A stretch of DNA of 37,189 nt from Clostridiaceae bacterium (GCA_009911065.1 QXWR01000046.1:1-37189); one strand, 5' to 3'. Positions 7,661-16,264 are shown, numbered from the stretch's first letter. Notes: a model not told the origin generated them from the letters alone. Numbers and translations are program-made.

Positions 7661-8857
7661 ATGCCAAAATTAAATGAAAACTACCAAAACCTAAAACAAA
7701 GTTATCTCTTCTCAGAAATCGCTCACCGGGTCGCTGTTTACTCCGAACAACATCCGGACAGGAAAATCATCCGCTTAGGCATTGGAGATGTTACCCGTCC
7801 CTTAACCCCTCTTGTCATTGAGGGACTTCACACAGCAGTTGACGCCATGGCAGACTCTGCCACCTTTAAAGGTTATGGTCCCGAACAGGGCTATGACTTT
7901 CTCCGCACAGCCATCTCAGGATACTATGCCAGAAACGGCGTCGCCATAAATCCAGACGACATTTTTATTTCCGACGGCGCGAAAAGTGATACTGGCAATA
8001 TTTCTGAGCTGTTTGCCTCTGACAATGTGATTTTGATTCCAGACCCGGTTTACCCGGTGTATGTGGATTCCAATTTGATGAATGGTAAAAAAATTACCTA
8101 TATCTCTGGAAATGCAGACAATGGGTTTTTGCCTATGCCAGACCGGAATGTTCACGCGGATTTAATTTACCTGTGCTCTCCCAACAATCCAACCGGCGCT
8201 GTATACAGCAAGTCCCAGCTGCAGGAATGGGTGGATTATGCGTTGGAAAATGAAGCGGTCCTTTTGTTTGACTCTGCTTATGAAGCATTTATTCAGGACC
8301 CCCAGCTGCCCCGCAGCATCTATGCCATAAAAGGCGCCCGCAAGTGTGCCATTGAATTTTGCTCTCTGTCCAAAACCGCTGGTTTTACCGGAGCACGCTG
8401 TGGTTACACCATAGTTCCAAAGGAGCTTATTTTCACTGCTTCAAACGGAAAGGAGATGTCCCTCCATGCCATGTGGAACCGCCGTCAGTCCACCAAATTT
8501 AACGGTGCTTCCTACATTATTCAGAAAGGAGCCGAGTCCGTATTTTCTCCGGAGGGAATGGCTCAGTGCAGAGAAAACATTCGCTATTATCAGGAAAATG
8601 CCAGAACGATTGCAGACACCCTGACGAAAAAATCCATCCCCTTCTTTGGCGGCGTCCACTCCCCCTATATCTGGTTTGAATGTCCAAATGCCATGGAGTC
8701 CTGGGAATTTTTCGACTATCTTTTGGAACATGCTCAGATCGTGGGAACTCCCGGCGCAGGTTTTGGAGAAAACGGACGGCACTATTTCCGCCTGACTGCC
8801 TTTGGCACTCACGAAAATACACAGGAAGCCATGGATCGATTTGAAAAAATATTTTAA
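7661..8857 (+). CDS. dapL: LL-diaminopimelate aminotransferase
   Basis: A class I/II PLP aminotransferase of 398 residues converting tetrahydrodipicolinate to LL-diaminopimelate in one step, for lysine and peptidoglycan precursors. Diagnostic blocks are RLGIGDVTRPL, the ATFKGYGPEQGYDFLR region, SDGAKSDTGN, SPNNPTGAVYS, and the PLP-lysine motif SLSKTAGFTGARCGY (Lys238). These match DapL rather than aspartate aminotransferases. ATG 7661 is chosen because AGAAAGGA (7649-7656) lies just upstream; an in-frame TTG at 7640 precedes that site. The gene stands alone under its own promoter, followed directly by the tRNA-Leu promoter. Confidence 0.93.
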   Translation: MPKLNENYQNLKQSYLFSEIAHRVAVYSEQHPDRKIIRLGIGDVTRPLTPLVIEGLHTAVDAMADSATFKGYGPEQGYDFLRTAISGYYARNGVAINPDDIFISDGAKSDTGNISELFASDNVILIPDPVYPVYVDSNLMNGKKITYISGNADNGFLPMPDRNVHADLIYLCSPNNPTGAVYSKSQLQEWVDYALENEAVLLFDSAYEAFIQDPQLPRSIYAIKGARKCAIEFCSLSKTAGFTGARCGYTIVPKELIFTASNGKEMSLHAMWNRRQSTKFNGASYIIQKGAESVFSPEGMAQCRENIRYYQENARTIADTLTKKSIPFFGGVHSPYIWFECPNAMESWEFFDYLLEHAQIVGTPGAGFGENGRHYFRLTAFGTHENTQEAMDRFEKIF

Positions 8858-8875
8858 TTTTTTCCAAAAACCCCC

Positions 8876-8904
8876 TTGCCAAAAGTTCCCGTTTATGCTA
8901 TAAT
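8876..8904 (+). promoter_or_regulatory. tRNA-Leu promoter
   Basis: TTGCCA (8876-8881), 17 bp, then a perfect TATAAT (8899-8904) with TGC immediately upstream. It is 20 bp before the mature tRNA 5' end and 18 bp after the dapL stop. Confidence 0.8.
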
Positions 8905-8924
8905 AATTTTTGTTGCGAGAACAA

Positions 8925-9007
8925 GCCGGCGTGGCGGAATGGCAGACGCATCAGACTCAAAATCTGACGGGGGCAACCTCGTGCCGGTTCGAGTCCGGCT
9001 GCCGGCA
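8925..9007 (+). tRNA. tRNA-Leu (anticodon CAA)
   Basis: An 83-nt cloverleaf. Acceptor GCCGGCG pairs with TGCCGGC plus discriminator A. The anticodon stem TCAGA/TCTGA encloses loop CTCAAAA, giving anticodon CAA. A long variable arm (CGGGGGCAACCTCGT) marks class II. The T arm is GCCGG-TTCGAGT-CCGGC. CCA is not encoded. It reads UUG codons. Confidence 0.97.
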
Positions 9008-9022
9008 TCCTTGGCAGGGGCG

Positions 9023-9068
9023 AAAGCTGTGAATCTTTTAAGAGAAGATTCACAGCTTTTTCTTTTTT
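9023..9068 (+). terminator. Rho-independent terminator after tRNA-Leu
   Basis: A 14-bp perfect stem AAGCTGTGAATCTT (9024-9037) / AAGATTCACAGCTT (9045-9058) followed by TTTCTTTTTT. Confidence 0.93.
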
Positions 9069-9182
9069 GAGCCAAACAAAAACTTTTCAAGAAATTCACT
9101 ATCCTTTTTTGACAAAATCCGCTATAATAGATTAGGGCATTGCACGCTTCAGAATACACATTAAGCAAAGGAGGAACCACAA

Positions 9183-10040
9183 ATGATACATCATCATTTG
9201 CACACCCATAAAAAGACCGCGCTTTGCGCTTTGGCCTTTTCCACTGCCATTCTGGCTGTTGGCTGTAAAAAGTCTCCGGAAAAGATCGATCTGACCAGCA
9301 CCCACACAACCGCTGCCGAAACCATGGCTCCCACAGAAACTCCCGACGAGACAGAAGCAACCACAGCGGAAATCTCGGAATCCTCCGATGACGCTGCAAA
9401 TGGAGGGGCCGGTGCTAAGAAAGTCTCTACGAAAACAAACACCTATTATTCTGGCAAAGTTTCCATCGCTTATCCAGATGTGTTAAACTTGTCTGACATG
9501 CAAAAAACCGAAGCGGTGGATGCATTGTTAAAGAAAAATGCTCTGTCTGTTCTGGATGCCTGGGGCATTCAGCCTTCGGAAGACACGGTCAATATATCCT
9601 GTGAAGTGTTATCTGCTGACCGCAATCGAATTACCGTGATCTATACTGGCTCCTACCAGAAAAAGGATGCCGCAGAACCTACCTATGTGATGTACTCTAA
9701 CACCATTGATGTTGATAACGTATCGGATATTGGTTTTGACCGGTTTGCCGACCCCTATACTATGGCTGGTTATGTTCTGTCTGGTGACTGCACGTTCCAG
9801 GCTCCCACAGCGGAACAGAAAAACTTATCCCCCAATCTTCAGGACGAATGGATGAAAGTAAAAAACGAAACCAGCCTGGACGCTTACACAAATCTGTTTA
9901 CCAATGCAGATTTTCCTGTCAGCCAAACATTTCCCCAGTCCTTTAGCTATGAACATCAGGGTATAATCTATTTCTCCATTCCTATGCCTCATAACCTGGG
10001 AGATTATGCCATTGTTATATATGCACCAGATTCCAAATAG
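9183..10040 (+). CDS. Putative lipoprotein with DUF4163/RsiV-like extracellular domain
   Basis: 285 residues. A lipoprotein signal peptide ends in the lipobox AVGC with the acylated Cys at position 28. A Thr/Glu/Ser/Ala-rich, low-complexity linker (about 35-75) follows, then a folded region from about residue 85 starting YYSGKVSIAYPDV and including TYVMYSNTIDVD and SDIGFDRFADPYTMAGYVL. The general pattern recalls the DUF4163/DUF3298 domains of PdaC and RsiV, but the match is weak and is offered as a suggestion only. AAAGGAGG precedes the ATG. It is monocistronic between two terminators. It is probably anchored on the outer face of the membrane; function unknown. Confidence 0.75.
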   Translation: MIHHHLHTHKKTALCALAFSTAILAVGCKKSPEKIDLTSTHTTAAETMAPTETPDETEATTAEISESSDDAANGGAGAKKVSTKTNTYYSGKVSIAYPDVLNLSDMQKTEAVDALLKKNALSVLDAWGIQPSEDTVNISCEVLSADRNRITVIYTGSYQKKDAAEPTYVMYSNTIDVDNVSDIGFDRFADPYTMAGYVLSGDCTFQAPTAEQKNLSPNLQDEWMKVKNETSLDAYTNLFTNADFPVSQTFPQSFSYEHQGIIYFSIPMPHNLGDYAIVIYAPDSK

Positions 10041-10063
10041 AAAATATTCCACAATTCACTCAG

Positions 10064-10106
10064 AAAAAATCCCAGCCTATTTAAAATATAGGGCCGGGAT
10101 TTTTTC
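10064..10106. terminator. Bidirectional terminator between convergent genes
   Basis: AAAAAATCCCAGCC (10064-10077) faces GGCCGGGATTTTTT (10092-10105) with one mismatch. Runs of A and T on either side serve both the lipoprotein gene and the converging SGNH gene. Confidence 0.88.
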
Positions 10107-10206
10107 TGTTTTCAATCCATAGCTGATGATTTTCCATTTTCGGATCGATTGTTCTCAATCATTTTTTATCCGCTTTTTGGTATTATGCCAAATTCTCTTC
10201 TTTCGT

Positions 10207-11553
10207 TCATTTTCGGCGGTTTACTCCTTCTTCCCACACAAATCCCCCGCTGTCTGCCACCGAATCTATTGTTTCCTTTTTATGTACCACGCAGTAAAGA
10301 TCATATTCCCCCTCCTTACCGTCAGAAGGCAGAAGCTTTTCCCCCTCCTCCACAATCATTACCTCATTCTTCCCATTTTTTAAACGCTCAATCAGCTTTG
10401 CGATCTGCACATCTTCCAGCAGCTTTCGTTTCACCTGAATCACAGAGGTCAGATCCGGGTCATGAAGGCTCATCAGATAAATCTTTGCCTGGGTAATATC
10501 TTTCAAACGTTTTACCCGATAGTCAATAAACTCCTCGTATTCCTTCTTCCACGCCTCTGCCACTGGCTCCTGTCTTCGATCTTTCACTCCAAGGCTGCCA
10601 AGGAGTTCTCCCATTTCTCTGGTCATTTGTCTCATTCCCACTGGATTCAAATGTCCCTGGTCAAAAAAGTCAATGTCAAAATCCAGTCCCATCTCCTCAT
10701 TCATGTAATTGACAAAGCACAGGTGATTCTCATTTGCATATTCATAAAAAGAATTGGCCTCCCGCTGCCAGTCCGGACTATAAGAATAAGGAATGTGAAT
10801 CAGCACCAAAGCAATCCCGTAGGACTCGCACAACGTTTTTATTTTGTTTACATAGGAAAGCTTCTCCTCCTCAATCGGCTTCTTATCCTTCGCGTCTCTG
10901 ACAATTTCTTTGCCCGGATAAGTCACTCCATACCGCAGCTCTACTCCATAAAGCAGATTGATATTTGGCTCAAAATCATTTTTCTTTAGCTCACTCCAAC
11001 GGCTGTGATACAAAGAAAAAGGCATCATCAGCTCCATGTTATTTTTCTCCTCTGCCAATTCTCTGATCATCTCCTTCTTCGTGCCACTTAAAGCAAAGCT
11101 GTCCCAGGCATTATGAAGATTGCCAATTCCCTCCCCATCCGCATACACATCTAATACCACCATTTCCGGCAGATGCCTGCCTTCCTTCTCAAGCCTTTCC
11201 AAAGCAGCCTTTAGCAGAAAATACCCGCTTTTTACATAATTGCCATGCATGGACAGGTTAAAGCTGGAAATTCCATAATCCCGGAACAAATCTAACGGAG
11301 ACACTCCATTAATCACATGGGAGGACCCTACAAACAACACATCAAATTCCTTGTCTGTCTGAAAAAACTGTTCATATTTTTGTATACTTTGTTTATTAGC
11401 AAACAGCTTATTACAATAAAACAATCCTGCCCCAAACAACAGCAAAATCATTCCCACAGACAATCCCCGCCGCCATCTTTCCCATATCCATACAGAACCT
11501 TTTCCGGTCAAAAATTCACCTTCTTTCCATCTTATCTTGCAAACGCAAACCAT
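10207..11553 (-). CDS. SGNH-type O-acetyltransferase/esterase partner of MBOAT (AlgJ/DltD-like)
   Basis: A single membrane segment near the N-terminus (about 32-50, GMILLLFGAGLFYC) is followed by an extracellular SGNH-hydrolase-like fold. FVGSSHVINGVSP carries the nucleophile Ser block, and DFFDQGHLNPVG supplies the Asp/His block. A charged C-terminal region of about 130 residues follows. Proteins of this type act with an MBOAT acyltransferase to move acetyl groups onto extracellular polysaccharide or wall polymers. The MBOAT gene is 29 bp upstream. The start is uncertain: ATG 11553 has only a weak ribosome site, whereas TTG 11511 has AGAAGG at a good distance. Acceptor polymer unknown. Confidence 0.8.
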   Translation of the reverse strand: MVCVCKIRWKEGEFLTGKGSVWIWERWRRGLSVGMILLLFGAGLFYCNKLFANKQSIQKYEQFFQTDKEFDVLFVGSSHVINGVSPLDLFRDYGISSFNLSMHGNYVKSGYFLLKAALERLEKEGRHLPEMVVLDVYADGEGIGNLHNAWDSFALSGTKKEMIRELAEEKNNMELMMPFSLYHSRWSELKKNDFEPNINLLYGVELRYGVTYPGKEIVRDAKDKKPIEEEKLSYVNKIKTLCESYGIALVLIHIPYSYSPDWQREANSFYEYANENHLCFVNYMNEEMGLDFDIDFFDQGHLNPVGMRQMTREMGELLGSLGVKDRRQEPVAEAWKKEYEEFIDYRVKRLKDITQAKIYLMSLHDPDLTSVIQVKRKLLEDVQIAKLIERLKNGKNEVMIVEEGEKLLPSDGKEGEYDLYCVVHKKETIDSVADSGGFVWEEGVNRRK

Positions 11554-11582
11554 TTCCTATCCCATAAAAGAATAATATTCGT

Positions 11583-13043
11583 TTAAAATTGAAAATAAAT
11601 AAAACTCTTAGCGTCGTAATTGCCTCCCCAAATACCAAAAATCAGCACAAACAGCGTTCCTCCTCCAAACACAAGCCACCGAAACCAGAAATCCTGTTCC
11701 AGGATTTTTTTCCGTATACAGATACCCTGACTTTTCCCGTAATCCGCTGCCATCAAAACTGCTATGGAGACGATTAGAAGGTAAAAGTTCTTCCGGTTCA
11801 AACCACACTGAAACAAGCTTTCATCCACCAAAATCCAGGGATTCCATTCCGTCGCCACCTTCTTTAACACAGAAAAAGAGCTTCGAAGTCCTTTAATCCG
11901 GAAAAAGAACCAGGTAAAATCTACCAGGGCAAATGTGGCAACCCCTCTGAAAAGTCTGTGAGAAAATCCATTTTCCCGAATGGACAAAAACTCCCTAAGC
12001 CATTTTCGCGCTCCTTTTGTCATCCGTTCCACCACCTGAAAGAGACCGTTTAACCCGCCCCACACAATATAAGTCCAGGCCGCCCCATGCCAGAGTCCGC
12101 TGATCAAAAACACAATCATCAGGTTCCAGCAGGTTCTCATTGGTCCTCTCTTCGAACCACCCAAAGGAAAATAAAGATAGTCCCGAAACCAACTGCTAAG
12201 GGAGATATGCCATCTGCGCCAAAATTCTCCCACAGATTTTGAAAAGTATGGCGCATGAAAATTATCCATCAATTCCAAACCAAGAATCTGGGCGCTTCCC
12301 ATGGCAATAATGGAATAGCCGGAAAAATCACAGTAAATCTGAAAGGCAAAAAACACACATGCAGCTAATATGTACAGTCCTCCATACTTTCCGGTATCTC
12401 CAAACACAGTATCCACAAATATGGCTGCCCGGTCTGCAATGACCAGCTTTAAAAAGAATCCCCAAAGCATCAAAAGCAGTCCTTCTCTCATACGGTCATA
12501 GGAAAAACTATAGGTTTTATTTAACTGCTTTAACAGATTCTTGCTTCGCTCAATGGGTCCTGCCACCAGCTGTGGGAAAAACGATACAAATAATGCGTAC
12601 TTGAAAAAATTTTTCTCTGCATAGATTTCTCCCCGATACACATCAATGGTATATCCCACTGCCTGAAAGGTAAAAAAGGAAATCCCCACAGGAAGCAATA
12701 TATCAAAACTTCGGTCTTTTAAGGGGATTCCTGCCATTTTACAAAGAATAGCCAGATTGTTCCAGGCAAACTGAGCATATTTAAAATAAAACAAAATCCC
12801 AAAATTCACTCCAATTGTAAAAAGCAGAATCCATCCTTTTCTGCTTCTTTCCAGGATTCGGGCGCCAGTATAAGTGACGATTGTGGTAAAAAACAAAAGC
12901 AGAATGTATTTGGCATTCCATCCCATATAAAAATAGTAACTGGTCCCAAGCAGCCACAAATTTTTCAACTTTCTGGGCAGCAGAAAATATGCCAATACCA
13001 CAAGCGGATAAAAAATCAGATATTGCCAACTATTAAATAGCAT
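11583..13043 (-). CDS. MBOAT family O-acyltransferase (AlgI/DltB-like)
   Basis: 486 residues, polytopic (roughly ten hydrophobic segments). The MBOAT/AlgI core has GISFFTFQAVGYTIDVYRG, FFPQLVAGPIERSKNLL, FCDFSGYSIIAMGSAQILG, PYFSKSVGEFWRRWHISLSSWFRDYLYFPLGG and the catalytic His in GLWHGAAWTYIVWG. Such enzymes carry acetyl groups across the membrane for O-acetylation of secreted glycans. ATG 13043 follows GAGAGG by five bases; the GTG at 13049 is inside the ribosome site. It forms a two-gene unit with the SGNH partner, and its promoter is divergent from an XRE regulator gene. Confidence 0.93.
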   Translation of the reverse strand: MLFNSWQYLIFYPLVVLAYFLLPRKLKNLWLLGTSYYFYMGWNAKYILLLFFTTIVTYTGARILERSRKGWILLFTIGVNFGILFYFKYAQFAWNNLAILCKMAGIPLKDRSFDILLPVGISFFTFQAVGYTIDVYRGEIYAEKNFFKYALFVSFFPQLVAGPIERSKNLLKQLNKTYSFSYDRMREGLLLMLWGFFLKLVIADRAAIFVDTVFGDTGKYGGLYILAACVFFAFQIYCDFSGYSIIAMGSAQILGLELMDNFHAPYFSKSVGEFWRRWHISLSSWFRDYLYFPLGGSKRGPMRTCWNLMIVFLISGLWHGAAWTYIVWGGLNGLFQVVERMTKGARKWLREFLSIRENGFSHRLFRGVATFALVDFTWFFFRIKGLRSSFSVLKKVATEWNPWILVDESLFQCGLNRKNFYLLIVSIAVLMAADYGKSQGICIRKKILEQDFWFRWLVFGGGTLFVLIFGIWGGNYDAKSFIYFQF

Positions 13044-13069
13044 ACACACCTCTCATTCATTTTGATGCT

Positions 13070-13098
13070 ATCTTATCACGATGATACACTTTTTTCAA
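13070..13098 (-). promoter_or_regulatory. Promoter of the MBOAT-SGNH operon
   Basis: On the minus strand, TTGAAA (13093-13098), 17 bp, TAAGAT (13070-13075). The inverted pair ACACTT (13086-13091) / AAGTGT (13097-13102) straddles the -35. Confidence 0.65.
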
Positions 13099-13107
13099 GT
13101 GTTTTTA

Positions 13108-13130
13108 TCGCTAATAGCGAATATTATAAT
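13108..13130 (+). promoter_or_regulatory. Palindromic operator and -10 of the XRE gene
   Basis: A perfect 13-bp palindrome TCGCTAATAGCGA (13108-13120) lies 10 bp upstream of the MBOAT -35 and 5 bp before a plus-strand TATAAT (13125-13130) facing the XRE gene. The plus-strand -35 is poor (TTTTTA). The short symmetric TCGCTA/TAGCGA form is typical of operators bound by small XRE repressors. Binding by the adjacent gene product is inferred. Confidence 0.55.
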
Positions 13131-13236
13131 GTATAAGTGTGTTCAAATCATGGAAATAAAGGCATAAAATAGAGGATACATCCTTCCTAAATTAAATTGC
13201 CTTCGGCCATAAATATTACAGAAAAGGAGTCTTTCA

Positions 13237-13584
13237 TTGAATCAGGAACGCAACCGATATGATATTGGACAAAGAATCCGAAGCTTTCGCCTTTCCAGGG
13301 ACTTAACTCAGGCTGAACTGGCAGAAAGTCTGGATGTTTCCACCAACTATATATCCGAAATCGAAAATGGAAAAAAGGGCATGTCACAGGATACTTTATG
13401 CCGATTATGCCTTACTTACCATCTCTCTGCCGATTTTCTGCTTTTTGGAAAATGTGAGAAGGATGTTTCCAAGCAGTCTCTTTTTGAATCCCTGTCTTCT
13501 ATTCCTGCTGACACCATTCCTGTGGTAATCGAATATCTGGAAGCTTCTTTGAAAATTAAAAAACTAGAAAAAAACAGCATCTGA
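13237..13584 (+). CDS. XRE family transcriptional regulator
   Basis: 115 residues. The helix-turn-helix of Xre/Cro type is at about 8-65 (IGQRIRSFRLSRDLTQAELAESL, then STNYISEIENGKKG), followed by a short helical tail that probably mediates dimerisation. The start is a TTG at 13237 preceded at seven bases by AAAAGGAG; there is no better ATG. It is divergent from the MBOAT-SGNH operon with a palindrome in between, so autoregulation and control of that operon are likely. The stop codon lies inside the terminator stem of the convergent nnr gene. Confidence 0.9.
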   Translation: MNQERNRYDIGQRIRSFRLSRDLTQAELAESLDVSTNYISEIENGKKGMSQDTLCRLCLTYHLSADFLLFGKCEKDVSKQSLFESLSSIPADTIPVVIEYLEASLKIKKLEKNSI

Positions 13585-13603
13585 ACTTTAGTTCAGATGC
13601 TGT
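13564..13603 (-). terminator. nnr terminator overlapping the XRE stop codon
   Basis: A perfect 13-bp stem ACAGCATCTGAAC (13574-13586) / GTTCAGATGCTGT (13591-13603) with loop TTTA. Read on the minus strand it is followed by seven T residues and then CTAGTTTTTT. The plus side has no T tract, so it terminates minus-strand transcripts. Confidence 0.85.
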
Positions 13604-13690
13604 CGAATCTGGATGTAAATCTTCCTCCTCTTTTTGTTGCAAATCCTCCAAAACCATTTCCTCTGACTCACTGTTTACAGGTATTATTGT

Positions 13691-15301
13691 TTACCTTTTT
13701 ATTTCCCCAAGGGCATCTGCCAGCTCACCAGCCAAAAGTCCTCCCTCTCCCCTTACATTCCTTACATGTTCTCCTGCTAGACCGTGGATAAAAACCCCAT
13801 AAGCAGCTGCCAAAAGCGGCTCCATTCCCTGAGCTAAAAGACCACCCACCGCTCCCGCCAACACGTCTCCGGAACCTGCTTTTGCCATAGCGCTGCATCC
13901 ACTGGAATTAATATAAACCATGCCCTCCCCATTGGCAATTACTGTGCTGGCATCCTTCAGCACAGTAATTGCCCCGGTCTTAACCCCACAGGATTTAGCC
14001 GCCTTTACCCGGTCTGCTTTCAGCTTCTCAATTTCCCATCCCGTCAAACGGGCCATCTCTCCCATATGGGGAGTCAAAACTACTCTTTTGTTCAGATAAC
14101 GTTTCAAATGAGGACAGCGGGCCACCGTATTAATTCCGTCTGCATCCAGTACAACTGGAACCTTTGCACAAGCAAGAACCGTCTCCACCAGCTTTTCCAC
14201 ATAAAAATCCTGGCCCAGGCCCGGTCCTAAGACCACTGCATCCGCCCAGGCGCAGGCATCTTTTACCCCTTTCATTTCCGGCGCTGTCGCCAAATCCCTT
14301 GAACCGTTTTCATCCGACTCAAACATCCCGTCTGGCTGAACCATCCCACCTGCCCAATTATCCCCATTTGACCCAATTCCCACAATCCTCTCATCCAGCA
14401 CATCCACAATCGCCTCTGGCAATTTCGCCTGAAGAACCGGACGATTTTCCTTTACCGTCAAAATCCGCACCAGTCCAGTTCCTATCCGGTATGCTGCCAG
14501 CCCGCTTAGATAAGCTGCCCCGCACATTCCCACACTCCCTGCCACCACAAGGATCTTTCCAAATGTTCCTTTGTTGCCGTCAGAAGGACGCTTGGGCAAA
14601 CAGGTAAGATCTGTTTTTTCCAAAACTTTTGCATCCCATCCCACACGCTTCCGACTGCAGTCAAAAAATCCAATATCTTTTACCTTTACCTGCCCTCCAT
14701 AGCTTTTCCCCGGATACAGTAAAAGCCCGGATTTCAGATAACCAAATGTCACTGTCACCGCTGCAAAAGCAGCTGCTCCCATCACCGCGCCGGTATCTGA
14801 ATGAATCCCAGAAGGAATATCCACTGCCACCAAATCTGCACGTGAAGCCATCTTTTCAATCAATCTTTTGTATTCTCCCTCCACATTCCGCACAAGGCCA
14901 ATGCCAAAAAGGGCGTCAATCACCGTTTCCTCTCCTTGATTTGGAAATCGTTCCGCTGGCTTTGTTGGAATTTGCAGCTGTTCTGCAATATGCTTCTGAA
15001 GCTGATATTCCGGAGTGGAACGCTGGGGATCTCCAGCCAGATAAAGAATTACCTCATACCCTCTTCCCCACAAAATCCGACCTGCTCCAATACCATCCGC
15101 CCCATTGTTTCCCGTACCGCAGATTACGGCAAATTGGATTGGCTTTTTATCCCGTTTCATCTTTTTTAAAGCCAATCCCTGTGCTGCATCTGCCACAGCC
15201 AAAGCAGCCCGTTCCATCAACACCACAGAAGGAATGCCGATTCTCTCAATGGTATCTTGATCAATTTGTTTCATCTGGGTTCCTGTCACTGCATATTTCA
15301 T
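13691..15301 (-). CDS. nnr: Bifunctional NAD(P)H-hydrate epimerase / ADP-dependent dehydratase
   Basis: A 536-residue fusion of YjeF_N epimerase (about 1-215; CGTGNNGADGIGAGRIL, VDALFGIGL, VAVDIPSGIHSDTG) and the ribokinase-like dehydratase (about 235-536; GNKGTFGKILVVAGSVGMCGAAYL, VVLGPGLGQD, VLDADGIN, LTPHMGEMARL, GSGDVLAGAVGGLLAQG). Together they repair hydrated NAD(P)H. A stretch of about 45 residues rich in Gly/Asp/Glu between VLDERIVG and DACAWADAVVLGPG looks like an extra surface insertion relative to usual members. The start has AGAAGGTG upstream. The gene is independent, bounded by its own terminator. Confidence 0.94.
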   Translation of the reverse strand: MKYAVTGTQMKQIDQDTIERIGIPSVVLMERAALAVADAAQGLALKKMKRDKKPIQFAVICGTGNNGADGIGAGRILWGRGYEVILYLAGDPQRSTPEYQLQKHIAEQLQIPTKPAERFPNQGEETVIDALFGIGLVRNVEGEYKRLIEKMASRADLVAVDIPSGIHSDTGAVMGAAAFAAVTVTFGYLKSGLLLYPGKSYGGQVKVKDIGFFDCSRKRVGWDAKVLEKTDLTCLPKRPSDGNKGTFGKILVVAGSVGMCGAAYLSGLAAYRIGTGLVRILTVKENRPVLQAKLPEAIVDVLDERIVGIGSNGDNWAGGMVQPDGMFESDENGSRDLATAPEMKGVKDACAWADAVVLGPGLGQDFYVEKLVETVLACAKVPVVLDADGINTVARCPHLKRYLNKRVVLTPHMGEMARLTGWEIEKLKADRVKAAKSCGVKTGAITVLKDASTVIANGEGMVYINSSGCSAMAKAGSGDVLAGAVGGLLAQGMEPLLAAAYGVFIHGLAGEHVRNVRGEGGLLAGELADALGEIKR

Positions 15302-15389
15302 TTTCGCACCTTCTCTCTTAATCTATCCCCGGCTGCGCCGATGTTCGCCCTGCTGTAAACAACAGGGCATGATATTGTCTGCGGACATA

Positions 15390-15428
15390 ATATAAAGAAA
15401 GCAGGCGATCTGCCAATAAACCGCCTGC
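15390..15428 (-). terminator. Probable rex terminator
   Basis: Stem GCAGGCG (15401-15407) / CGCCTGC (15422-15428). Read on the minus strand it is followed by TTTCTTTATATT. The T tract is interrupted, so strength is uncertain. A second hairpin without a T tract (GCCCTG/CAGGGC, 15347-15368) follows. Confidence 0.6.
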
Positions 15429-15506
15429 CCTTACATTTCGGATTCTTTCTCTGTTATCGAATCTTTCCTTTCCTTTTCAGAATACTAAAATCCATTTGTG
15501 TTGTTG

Positions 15507-16175
15507 TCATCCGTCTTTATAGTTTTTTCCCCGCTGTTCCTCCTGATCTTGCATACTGCACACCCGATAAGACAGACGCATCAAACTTTCTGACAGATGT
15601 ACATTCTCCACCACCACGTCGTCTGGCACATTCAAATCCACATGAGCAAAATTCCAGATGGCCTTAATTCCCGCCTCTACCAGACGGTCCGCAATCTCCG
15701 GCGCCTTTGTCTTTGGAATGGTCAAAGCAGCCATCTGCACATTGTTCTCTTCAATAAACTGTTCCAGATCATCTACCCCGCGAATCTCAATTCCCCGGAC
15801 TACCAATCCAATGAGTCTTGGATTAATATCAAACATTCCTTTGATAATAAATCCCCGCTTCTCAAAATTTGCATAATTGGCAATGGCCTGACCCAGGTTC
15901 CCGGCTCCGATAATTACCAAATTATGTTGCCGGTCAATGCCAAGAATCTTGCCGATCTCCGTGTAAAGATACTTTACATTATAGCCATATCCTTGTTGTC
16001 CAAAGCCCCCAAAATTATTCAAATCCTGCCGAATCTGGGAAGCAGTCACTTTCATCCGTACACTCAGTTCATTGGATGAGATACGTTCCACTCCTGATTC
16101 CAGCAGTTCCCCAAGATAGCGGTAATACCGCGGAAGCCGGGTGATCACTGCCTTAGATATCTCTCTCCCTTCCAT
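15507..16175 (-). CDS. rex: Redox-sensing transcriptional repressor Rex
   Basis: 222 residues. The N-terminal winged helix (about 1-75; ITRLPRYYRYLGELLESGVERISSNELS and MKVTASQIRQDLNNFGGFGQQGYGYNV) and the Rossmann NAD(H)-binding domain (VIIGAGNLGQAIANY) are both diagnostic. Rex represses fermentation and respiration genes and releases DNA when NADH/NAD+ rises. ATG 16175 is preferred over GTG 16184, because the GTG overlaps the AAAGGTG ribosome site. A consensus promoter and a palindrome at the expected start of transcription suggest self-control. Confidence 0.96.
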   Translation of the reverse strand: MEGREISKAVITRLPRYYRYLGELLESGVERISSNELSVRMKVTASQIRQDLNNFGGFGQQGYGYNVKYLYTEIGKILGIDRQHNLVIIGAGNLGQAIANYANFEKRGFIIKGMFDINPRLIGLVVRGIEIRGVDDLEQFIEENNVQMAALTIPKTKAPEIADRLVEAGIKAIWNFAHVDLNVPDDVVVENVHLSESLMRLSYRVCSMQDQEEQRGKNYKDG

Positions 16176-16190
16176 GATATTCACCTTTCT

Positions 16191-16239
16191 ATTGTTATTA
16201 TAACAATCCTATTATATCGTTCCATCAAATTAATGTCAA
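16191..16239 (-). promoter_or_regulatory. rex promoter with 17-bp palindrome downstream of the -10
   Basis: On the minus strand TTGACA (16234-16239), 17 bp, TATAAT (16211-16216) is a perfect consensus. ATTGTTATTATAACAAT (16191-16207), a perfect 8+1+8 palindrome, begins 3 bp after the -10 and resembles the TTGTTA...TAACAA Rex operator class, though the central spacing is shorter than the published clostridial consensus I recall. Confidence 0.7.
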
Positions 16240-16264
16240 ATAAGTTTTTATTTCTGTACAATGA

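Noticed and set aside
8925..9007. tRNA-Leu as an integration site
   Set aside because: No direct repeat of the tRNA 3' end was seen downstream, and no integrase is adjacent. The broken integrase is 25 kb away.
14629..15321. 230-codon open frame on the plus strand
   Set aside because: Antisense shadow of nnr; the product is rich in Pro, Ser and His, as expected from the reverse complement of a real gene.
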